A DNA stretch of 10,869 bases, taken from the NCBI GenBank assembly GCA_001430745.1, contig KQ482011.1, positions 1 through 10,869 on the forward strand. Direction: 5' to 3'. Below the pieces are notes generated by a model that saw nothing but the letters and a program-made list of their open reading frames with translations, did not search any database and had not been told where the DNA came from. This stretch comes from Auxenochlorella pyrenoidosa (lineage: Eukaryota > Chlorophyta > Trebouxiophyceae > Chlorellales > Chlorellaceae). A program made the position numbers and the translations under genes. Shown in pieces: positions 1 through 7,063 of this stretch (its first letter is position 1; each line of letters begins with the position of its first letter).

Positions 1-51
1 CCCCCCCTCCCGCCCCCTTACCCTGGCCCCCACCCCACCCCACACACACAG

Positions 52-524
52 ACATTGTGCGCGTGCTCAAGGACATCAACCTGAACGTGGTGTCCGCCGA
101 GGTGGACACCATCGGCCGCAACGCCGTGGACCGCTTCAACATCACCTTCCACGGGGAGCCCCTGCCAGGCGAGTGGCCGCAGGCGCTGCGCCTGTCTGCC
201 CCTGCGGGCTGCGCGCGCTGGTTCAAGGCATGGCGCCCCGCGGTCAGCATGCCGCTCCCCCAGGCACCGCATCCCACTGCACACCAACGTTCCAGAAACC
301 ACAGTGGGCAGTCCCCTGATGTTGCTGGCAGCCAGGCCGCCTGCTCAGTTTGTCGCATGATGCTTGCTCATCCCCCCAACCAACCGCACCCCACCCCATG
401 CACCCACCCACCCCCATTCTCCACCCCCACCCCTGCAGAGCCCATGTGCCAGCTGACCGTGAACGCGCTGCAGTACTACCTGTCCCAGGGCGATGTGGAG
501 AAGGAGTGGACGGAGAGCTACTGA
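52..524 (+). CDS. ACT-domain protein, ACR11/ACR12/DS12-like (C-terminal part)
   Basis: Partial gene; the 5' end lies before the window. Exons are 52-168 and 439-524, joined by intron 169-438. The acceptor CACACAG ends at 51, so the first codon is split. The 66 readable residues begin IVRVLKDINLNVVSAEVDTI and continue with a beta strand around DRFNITFHGEPLP. After the intron comes EPMCQLTVNALQYYLS, ending EKEWTESY-stop. The pattern of an early Asp-Ile-x-x-Val-Leu helix, then a strand holding RF.IT, then a helix before a short acidic tail, is that of the last ACT domain in plant and algal ACT-domain-repeat proteins of the ACR11/ACR12/DS12 group. In plants these are plastid proteins; ACR11 is known to interact with ferredoxin-dependent glutamate synthase and glutamine synthetase. 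ACT domains bind small ligands, usually amino acids. Plastid targeting cannot be checked because the N-terminus is missing. The family call is from pattern recognition. The next gene converges on this one. Confidence 0.82.
169..438 (+). other. GC-AG intron in the ACT-domain gene
   Basis: The donor reads CCAG|GCGAGT and the acceptor CCCTGCAG|AGCCC. Only this pair joins phase 1 to phase 1 and restores the conserved Glu-Pro-(Glu)-Pro-Met sequence between the last strand and helix of the ACT domain. The GT at 173-174 is in the wrong phase for either possible acceptor (438 or 440). The intron is 270 nt, an exact multiple of three, and has no stop in the reading frame, so unspliced RNA would encode a 90-residue Pro/His-rich insert. 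The 3' half is a C-rich tract. Confidence 0.75.
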
Positions 525-559
525 GGAGCTGCCAGCACGTTTGTGCCAGCAAGGCAGCC

Positions 560-564
560 TGTAA
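560..564 (+). promoter_or_regulatory. Possible proximal TGTAA poly(A) signal (ACT gene)
   Basis: A TGTAA pentamer, the usual green-algal poly(A) signal, lies 36 bases after the ACT stop codon. It would give an unusually short 3' UTR for a green alga, so the later TGTAA at 911-915 is favoured. Confidence 0.3.
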
Positions 565-602
565 CACGGCAACTCAATGGCCTGTTTGTTCAAGCTTTGG
601 AC

Positions 603-627
603 GGCGGGCGCACCATGCGCGCCCGCC
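603..627 (+). other. 9-bp GC-only inverted repeat (hairpin) in the ACT gene 3' UTR
   Basis: GGCGGGCGC (603-611) and its exact reverse complement GCGCCCGCC (619-627) flank a 7-base loop, ACCATGC. It starts 79 bases after the stop codon. All nine pairs are G-C, so the RNA hairpin would be very stable. Function unknown; a role in 3' end formation or mRNA stability is only a guess. In this GC-rich DNA some such hairpins are expected by chance. Confidence 0.55.
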
Positions 628-910
628 CCCTTGTGTGCCTACTCCCGTGCTCTTTGCTGCATCGCGTGGCGTCATGCTAGGGGCCGGTAAGGCCCCGGCG
701 CCAGGCTTGTCGGCTCCCCCCTTTTGGCTGCTGGCTGCTCCCTCCAGCCAGCAGCATGTTCAGCATTGGCACTGCCAAGCTTGTTCCCTCTGGAGGCCGC
801 CTGCTAGCCCCTCCCTGCCCCCTCTCAGCACTGCGCCCCCTCTTGACTTCCCACATTGAAGCCTGTTGCCTGCTGTGGCCACTTCAGCGCCCCCTTTCGT
901 CGCCCCCTCC

Positions 911-915
911 TGTAA
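911..915 (+). promoter_or_regulatory. Candidate TGTAA poly(A) signal (ACT gene)
   Basis: TGTAA followed by the short AT-rich stretch GCTATTATACC. It gives a 3' UTR of about 400 bases, within the normal range for green algae. It lies just before the opposing signal of RPA49. Confidence 0.45.
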
Positions 916-968
916 GCTATTATACCGCGCAGGTCCTGCCATGTTGCTTGCTCTGCAGTTCAATGAGT

Positions 969-973
969 TTACA
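969..973 (-). promoter_or_regulatory. Candidate TGTAA poly(A) signal (RPA49)
   Basis: On the minus strand TGTAA lies 55 bases downstream of the RPA49 stop codon, preceded by a Cys/Thr-poor spacer without other signals. It faces the + strand signal at 911-915. The two transcripts would therefore end within a few tens of bases of each other, or overlap. Confidence 0.45.
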
Positions 974-1028
974 GGAGGCAGGCGCTGGTTGCATGTACAG
1001 TCGGCAGCTGCGGCAGTGCACGCGGCCA

Positions 1029-4000
1029 TCACCGCTTCTTGCCTCCAAGTTTCAGTGCTGGGAAGTAGTCTGCGAGCGTCTTCTCCTCTGCCGACTCCGG
1101 CATGAGCGAGATCTGCAGGGAAAAGCAGGGGCAGAGCAAAGAGAAGGGCAGCGCGTGGCGACACTCGGTGGGCGGGGTCCCACAGTGGCGCAGGCGGCGC
1201 TCTCATGCCCCAGGCCTGGGTCGGTGCCTGTGGGGAGCACCTTGGGTTTTTAATACAAACACTCTCAAAGAGGCACGCAACCGAAGGGCGGCGCCGCGAG
1301 GGTGCCGGCCCACTCACTCGGTAGCTCCGCGTGCGCGTGCCCTCTGCCGAGGCGGCCGACACCGGCACGTCCACGCAGCCCAGCTCTCGATAGCGCTGCA
1401 CCACCTCGGTGGGCCGCTGCTTCAGCTCCTCGCAGAGCGCCTGCGGGGCGGTGTGTGTGTGTGTGTGTGTGTGCGTGTGCGCGTGCGTGGGTGAGGGGTG
1501 GGGGGGGACAGAGGGCAGGGCGCAAGGGGGCGAGGGGAGGGGGCTGGTGGCGGCAGAGGGGAGAACGGGCACAGCGCGCCATGCGGCATTGCAGGCCCGT
1601 GCAGCATGGGAGACCAGGGAACGCCTCGCGATGGCGGAAGGGGCGGGCCCAGCAGGGGGGGCGCCGCGGGCTGCAGGCTGGCCGGCCGCGGCCGAGCTTG
1701 CCTGGAAGTGCTCGGGCTCGAGGGTGCACCTGGGCTCCAGGCGCACCGCCAGCACCAGGATGTAACCCAGCATGAGGCTGCGCTTCTCTTTGCTGCAGGC
1801 GGGGTGGTGGGGGGTGGGTGGGGGGGTGGGGTGGGTGGGTGGTGGGGCAAGCCAGCATGAGATTGCGCTTCTCCTTGTTGCAGGCGGGTTGGGGGGTGGT
1901 GGGGGTGGTGGTGGTGGTGGTGCCAAGAGTTTTGGTAATGAAATAAAAACAATTTGGTCATTTCTGGGGGGCCAGGCGGACAAGCAGGCAGGGGGGGCGT
2001 TTCAACATGCATGAGCAGCGCACACGACGCGCGGCGGAGTGAGCCAGTGGGCGGGCGAGGCAAGCGGCGCGGCACGGCGCGGGGCGTGGCGCCCCTCCCT
2101 CACGTCAGCAGGTATCTGCTGCCCTCGAAACCCGCTTCCTCGGTGTAGAACAGGTCCAGCAGCCCCTCCAACACGCTGGGCTGCGCAGGGCAAAACATAG
2201 GTGAATTTTGCAGACTTTGGTTTCTTTGGTTTCTCGTCTTCATGCTGCCAGGGCGGCCAGGCAGGCGGGGCAGCGTGGGGGTTCAGAGTTGGGCTGGCTG
2301 GGAGGCACGGCACAGGGCTGGCTGCCTTGACACCGCACACGCTGCATGAGCAGCCTGCCAAACGGCTGCCATGCTAGTCGCCGCCAAGATGGCAACGATC
2401 GGAGATGCCAGGCGCTGACAGGGACATGAGGCACAGCAGGGTCGGCGCGACATCGGGCCCAGCATCGGCGCAGCAGCGGGCCCTCACCGCGGCCTTGACC
2501 TTCTCAGCCAGCTCCTCCAGGCCCCCCTGCCCCGCCTTCATCACGCCCCACCGCGCCTGCAGGGGACAAAGAAAGGGAAATAGAGTTGTGACGAATCAAA
2601 AGAACGTGGACAGCAACTCTTGCCAGTCCCAAGAACAGCAAGCCATCAAGGGCTCGGATCACGCATGGTGCCACTGGATTGGGTCTCTGCTGGAAGGAGG
2701 CAATCGGCCACATGAAGCCCAGCTGGTAAGCCAGCAATGCATCCTCGCGGGGATGGGGCGCGCGTGCGCAGCGAACTCCCTGCAGAATGGCATAGCACAG
2801 CACGTCACAGCACGCCACGGCACGGCACGGCACGGCACGGAGTGACGGGCGCACGTTGAGCTTCAGAAGGTGGCCTAGCAGCGCCAGCATGCGCGCCCGC
2901 TCCTCCCGCGCCCCCTTGTCCTGGGTGGCCAGCACAGGCAGGCGGGTCAGGACGTAGCCCTCGCCGAACTGCAGGGAGGCCGGAGAGGTGGGTGGTCGGA
3001 GGGTGGGTGGGTGGGTGCGGGGCGGGGCGGGGCGCAGGCTTGGGGACAGGGGTCGCCGCTGCAGCAGGAGGGAACCCTCTCCGCGGGCAATTTTGCCAGG
3101 TTGTCCCAAGAGCTCCCCAGACCACCCCGACTTGCGACGGCCCCTTGCCCACCCCCCCTCGCCCCGCCGGCGCCTCACCATGCCGCTGCCGCGCAACGTG
3201 TCGCGGTACTCTGGCTTGTTGGCCGCGGGGAAGAGCTTGGTGATTTCCAGCGCGTCGGCCAGCGCCGGAGGCACCAGCCGGTCAGCTGGGTAAGCCTCTG
3301 CCGCGACGCGCGCCCCCGGGTTGTGCGGCGGGATGTTGCGCTGCGCCAGGGAGGCCTGGATCACGCCCTCCTGCGCAGCAGGTGGCCCAGCCAAGTGGAG
3401 GCGACGGGGGAGGGAGTGGGCGGGAGCTGACAACTGCGGGTGCAGTGGCTCAGAGCGCTGTGCACGACGGGGCATGCACAAGCAACCAACGGCACCCGGT
3501 TGGTGTTGGGCCTCCGGCCCGCCACCCCCCCTAAAGCTTGCTGTGCAACTGCCACCGCTGCCGCCTCGGCTTGCATCGCCACCGTTCAGCCATGCGAGCC
3601 CGCGGCCAGGTGCCTCGCAACAGCGGCGGCACCTCCCCGGGGCGCCGCACTGAAGGGCCGCAGCACAGGCAGCGGCAGAGAGGGCGTGGCCCCACCTTGG
3701 TGACGCCCGCAGCCTCGCCAACAGACGCAATCATGCCCAGCACTGCCTGCGCCGCAGATACGTGCTGTGCCTCCACCTTGCCAGCTTCCCGCGCCTTGAG
3801 CTGCCGCTTGCGCCGCTGCAGGGGAGGGGTGCGGCACGGGCAGGCATGCGGGGCTGGGGCGTCAGGGGGGGGTGCAGTGCGGGGGGGAGGGCGGGGCCGC
3901 GGCCAGCTGACGCGCTGCGTGCCCCAAGTGAAATGAAGACAGGGTCGATAGAGCACTCCCGCTAGCCGCCTGCACCTCATAGCCCCCACCCCCCGCCCCC

Positions 4001-5143
4001 TGACCCAGCGGCAGCAGCGCAGCCACCACCACCTCCGGCCCGGCCCTCGTCCCACCGCCCCTGCGGCCCTCGAGTGTTGCCATTCTACATGCCGATCTGT
4101 GCGCCCCTCGCCGGGCCCGCCCGCCCATGCAGCGACTGTCCAGCCCGGCCCCAGGGGCCCCCACCTGCGAGCCAAACTCCTCAACAAGCCGCATGTTGGC
4201 TGCCTTTAGCTTGCCCGGCTCGATGGCTGTGGTCGTGTCTCGCGCCTCGTAGCTCAGCCCATGCACCCGCGGCTCCAGGCGCAGCACCCTGCCGCCGCCC
4301 TCTGCGGGCATCAGCTGCAGCTGGCCGCTGCTGCGGCTGAACATGCCCAGCGCATACCTGTGCGGGGCGCGGCACGAGGGGAAGATGAGGGGGCCCGGCT
4401 ACAGCACACGGCGCCTGGCACGCACAGCTCGGGCAGCCGAGCAAATGGCGGCTGCAGGAAGCGGCTCAGTGGGATGCAGCAGCAGCGGCAGGGGGGGCAG
4501 AGGGCCAGCGGGTGGCGGCGCCTGCGGGGCGTGTACAAAGCCTTAAATTGCTGCGCGGCCACGAGCGGGGGCGCGGCAGCCAGTACGTGATACTTTGGTT
4601 GATCTTGCAGCGCTCATTCTTACAGCGGGCCAATGGGGGGTGGCCGCCGTCGGACTTTAGGCTGCGGCTTTTGTAACACCGGCAGGCAGCGAGAGCGCAA
4701 GCGGGCGAGCAGGCACACAGGGCCTTGTGGTTGCCATGCCAGGCGTCGAGGAAGGTTAGCACCCACCTGCAGGGCAACTGTGTGCTGTACTCTGCGCTGC
4801 TGGTGCTGCCCACAAAGTCCACCTGGTTTTTCTGCAGAGGGGGTGAGGCCAGCAGGTGGGCGGGCGGCGGCGGCGGCAGCGGCAGGTGCAAGGTGCCGGG
4901 GCGCAGCTGCCCGACCTGGAGTGCTGCCCTAGCATTTCTCGCTCCGCAGCTCACCGTGCGCGCCACAACTGTATACTGGTTCTTGCGCTGGTGAGCGTAG
5001 GCCTGCCACTCGCATGCGACGTCGCCCTCCGGCTCAAAGCGGCTCGGAAAGTAGACAACGAAGGGTCCAGTGCCGGCGACAGGAGCAGGCTCCTGCCGAA
5101 CCGTGTGCGGCAGGCCAGCCTCATCCGCCTTGCGCTTCCCCAT
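1029..5143 (-). CDS. RPA49: DNA-directed RNA polymerase I subunit A49 (RPA49/PAF53)
   Basis: Exons on the minus strand: 5143-4955, 4831-4767, 4357-4165, 3815-3696, 3370-3179, 2968-2855, 2556-2488, 2180-2104, 1792-1702, 1440-1318, 1112-1029 (stop included). They total 1317 nt, 438 residues, close to the usual 415-480 of the family, and every junction is in phase. Residues 1-110 form the A49/A34.5 dimerization part: FVVYFPSRFEP, NQYTVVART, QVDFVGS, RYALGMFSRSSGQL, VLRLEPRV. A basic linker follows at the start of exon 4 (RRKRQLKARE), then RNIPPHNP. The C-terminal tandem winged helix includes RMLALLGHLLKLN, PSVLEGLLDLFYTEE, KRSLMLGYILVLAVRLEP and VVQRYRELGCVDV. The tail is basic (GGKKR). In yeast and mammals A49 pairs with A34.5 and aids initiation and elongation on rDNA in the nucleolus. 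The ATG has a good context (GCGATGG) and a Lys/Arg-rich start (MGKRKADEAG). Intron 9 has a GC donor. The family call is by motif only. Confidence 0.85.
1441..1701 (-). other. GC-AG intron 9 of RPA49
   Basis: Reading the minus strand, the donor is CCAG|GCAAGC at 1701 and the acceptor CCCCGCAG ends at 1441. Joining them keeps phase 0 from EPEHFQ into ALCEELKQRP. An upstream GT (AG|GTGCAC, phase 2) would lose conserved sequence and break the frame. The intron is 261 nt, a multiple of three, without a stop in frame. The last 50 bases before the acceptor are a CA/CG alternating tract. Confidence 0.72.
1451..1489. repeat. (GT)n microsatellite with alternating purine-pyrimidine extension
   Basis: About 11 GT units run into GCGTGTGCGCGTGCGTG, giving 39 bases of unbroken purine-pyrimidine alternation, a classic Z-DNA-prone pattern. 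On the RPA49 mRNA strand it is (CA)n, and it ends 10 bases before the exon 10 acceptor. Confidence 0.9.
1767..1898 (-). repeat. Diverged tandem duplication of the exon 9 splice-site region of RPA49
   Basis: Two copies of a segment, at about 1767-1813 and 1852-1898, are offset by 85 bases. They match nearly throughout the first 38 positions, with four substitutions. The copy at 1767-1813 holds the real exon 9 start, CCTGCAG|CAAAGAGAAGCGCAGC. The copy at 1852-1898 lies upstream in intron 8 and reads CCTGCAA CAAGGAGAAGCGCAAT, so its splice acceptor AG has become AA. The other changes on the coding strand are a silent AAA to AAG and an AGC to AAT (Ser to Asn). The G-rich spacer is duplicated as well. 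Confidence 0.85.
1797..1921. repeat. G-rich tracts (G-quadruplex-prone) in RPA49 intron 8
   Basis: The plus strand carries dense G runs of two to seven bases with one- or two-base gaps at 1797-1846 and again at 1881-1921, broken by the duplicated splice-site copy. The plus strand is the template strand for RPA49, so the RNA has the complementary C-rich pyrimidine tract. Confidence 0.75.
2816..2840. repeat. CACGG pentanucleotide repeat in RPA49 intron 6
   Basis: Five perfect CACGG units at 2816-2840, with degenerate CACAG/CACGT/CACGC units running back to about 2795. In RPA49 transcript order it starts about 14 bases after the intron 6 donor (AAC|GTGCGC at 2854). It looks like a short expanding minisatellite; no function is evident. 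Confidence 0.85.
2986..3034. repeat. G-quadruplex-prone tract in RPA49 intron 5
   Basis: The plus strand reads GGTGGGTGGTCGGAGGGTGG and continues as further GGGT units, then three GGGGC units. At least six runs of three or more G with one- to two-base loops fit a stable quadruplex. It sits on the template strand of RPA49, close to the exon 6 acceptor (exon 6 starts at 2968). Confidence 0.75.
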
Positions 5144-6495
5144 CGCCGCAAGAAGCTGCTGCGGTGCCGATCAATTCAATACCGCATGTCCTACATGCAT
5201 GCATTTGCTCCTGCTGCCAGCATGGCTTGGTGCCGTGGCATGCCGCCAGCATGGCGGGCACAGACTGCTGAGGTCTGGCCCTGACCTCCAGTCCACATGG
5301 TCAGTAAGTTGGGCAGTCGTGTGTTGACGCAATTGTTGCTGCTGGCTGGCCAGGTGCCATGGATGCAGCTTGAGTGCATGTAATGCAAATGAGTGTGTGT
5401 AATAAGATCGAACCTGGAGGAATGAAGGACTGCAGGCGGCGCTTGTAGGCTGCTGACCATGCACCCGGCTCGGCATGGTGGCCCCCGGGAATCATCCTGT
5501 TCCATGTCCAGCACCCTCCATTGCTTCTTGTAGGTGACCTACAGGCAGCCCCCTGTGCCTGCTCCTGCAGGTCGTTTGCTGTCATGGGCTGAGACATCCA
5601 AAGGATGCAGCAGCAGGGATCAAAACTTTCCCTTCACACGCGCCATTTCACCCGCTGTGATGCCCTGCCCCTCCTACAGCCTTTCAAGTGGGGGCAAGTG
5701 CATGCACCATGAGTACCACCAGCGCAAGGCAGGCATGCGCGGCAGTTGTGCATGGATTCCATGCCCGAACTTCAGGCACCCCCTGGGCAGCGGGCCAAGG
5801 GGCGCAGACATGTGGCTAGCCTGCCAACCCCTGTTTCAATTTTCAAACATCGCACCTGTCACCCTGTGCTCGACAGTCTGGCATGCTTGTGCACCGTGCC
5901 CCTTGCTCATGCCGAGGCTTGCCTGAGTGCAGGAAGGGTGGGGCCAACCGCCCACGCACATCGTGCAGGCTATTGCTCTGGAACGGCAGGCCCACGCATT
6001 CTCGTCCTCCGGCCAGAGCAACGATGGTGCTCTGAGGCTCGGCGGGAAGCCGGCATGCGCTCGCCGCGCCTCTTTGCGCACAACCAACAAAACCTTTCAG
6101 CTGCCGCTACGGCAGCATGTCCACATGGGGAACGGAGCGCAGAGGCTTTGCTTGCGGGTTCGGCAGATGGTTACAGCTCGTGGCGCGTAATGTGAGGCTC
6201 CTACAGCTCCGCAAAGCACTGGAAGCCAGCCGGACCGCGCCGCCGACGTATAGGGCATTGGGCCACCACCCGCAGCTTTGGCCGTTCAGGGTTGTCAGAA
6301 GTGATCATCACAACACCAGAGTTGTTAGACGACGCTTCGGGCGAAGAAGCCAAGGGGGAAAGTAGCGGTGGCTTGGAGGAGCCACGCAGGCTGGGGGCTG
6401 GCTTCTATCCGAGCGGGCGTTTGCTGTCGCTGCTCTTCAATCATCCATACTACCCACACCAATTGGGAGCCCCGGGGGGTCGGGGAGCTGCCAGT
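5144..6495. promoter_or_regulatory. Head-to-head intergenic region, probable divergent promoters
   Basis: About 1.35 kb separate the RPA49 start codon (minus) and the proposed SGNH start codon (plus). Base composition is visibly less GC-rich and less homopolymeric than the introns. Reading frames on both strands are short, lack family motifs and have no paired splice sites I can support, so I call no gene. Small elements include ATGCATGCAT at 5194-5203, ATGCAAAT at 5383-5390, and a palindromic CCAATTGG at 6459-6466 holding CCAAT on both strands. No TATA box stands out. The frame of the first SGNH exon is open back to a stop at 6193-6195 but contains no ATG before 6496. An undetected small gene or extra 5' exons cannot be excluded. 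Confidence 0.5.
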
Positions 6496-7063
6496 ATGCC
6501 GCTTCTGCAGAGGAGCCCACACTCCTCCCCGCATGGCTCGCCCACAAGCTCCAGGCGGCCATTGGGGATTGATTCAACAAAGCCAGGGAGCAGAATGGGC
6601 GCTGGGGGCTTCATCCTCGGCGCCGTCTGGGCGCTCCTAGTGTTTGGCCTCCTGACGAGCTCACCCGTGGCTAGGCTGCAGCGAGGTGAAGCAATTCTCG
6701 GTGGATGTGCCGATGTGAAGGCTCTGAGCAGCGCCCGCGTTGGGGCGGCGCGGGCTGTGCACCTGCCCCAGCTGCTACTGCTGCGCAAGGCGGCTGGCAC
6801 CGGCGGTCGGGCCCACCCTGCCCTGCCCTACGCACCTCCTGGGTTGGCCCCCCTCTCCACCTGCAGCCGCTGCAAATGACGCATTTGGGCTGGGAGGCCG
6901 GCGTGGCTTGATGGAGGGCACCCATGGCGCCGCCCTGGTGAGGCCGCTGCCATTGCCACGCTGCCAGCTTCTTGCCCCCTCTCCCTGCCTTCTGTGGCTG
7001 TGCTCGTGTACCTGACAGCTCAGCCGTGCCCACATCTGCTCTCTCGCACCTGTACCCAGACCT
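6496..7063 (+). other. Tentative 5' exons of the SGNH gene (signal-anchor exon and linker exon)
   Basis: Two in-phase models reach the SGNH core. Model A: 6496-6714 (GAT|GTGAAG), 7019-7063 (TGACAG acceptor, CCT|GTGAGG donor), then 7203; all junctions are phase 0 and the first AG is used each time. Model B: 6496-6685 (CGAG|GTGAAG, the better donor), 7024-7063, then 7205; both acceptors are second AGs. The region 7064-7202 is intron-like and C-rich in both. The mix of the B donor with the A acceptors gives a TAG stop, so those sites cannot combine. Confidence 0.45.

Larger units (their letters stand above)
525..1028. other. Tail-to-tail intergenic region with two 3' UTRs
   Basis: This is the 504-base gap between the stop of the ACT gene (522-524, +) and the stop of RPA49 (1029-1031, -). 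I see no coding pattern in it; reading frames here are short and Pro/Ser/Cys-rich. It holds a perfect 9-bp GC hairpin at 603-627 and candidate TGTAA poly(A) signals on both strands. Confidence 0.6.

Noticed and set aside
760..1983. Long minus-strand open frame of about 400 codons
   Set aside because: It is RPA49 exons 9 and 10 read through the stopless intron 9 and beyond; the intron parts are Pro/His/Thr repeats, including a (Thr-His)n stretch from the CA repeat.
2557..2790. Possible extra RPA49 exon on the minus strand (reads PREDALLAYQLGF)
   Set aside because: A CTGCAG lies just before it, but joining exon 6 directly to 2556 keeps phase 0 and the expected spacing before the winged-helix part, so no extra exon is needed.
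2504..3730. Long minus-strand open frame of about 400 codons
   Set aside because: It contains RPA49 exons 5 and 6 joined by unspliced introns. The flanking parts show no family resemblance and clear splice sites separate them.
5171..6200. Several 80-150 codon open frames on both strands in the intergenic region
   Set aside because: They overlap each other, have no recognizable domain, hydrophobic pattern or consistent splice sites, and differ in composition from the exons of the three real genes.
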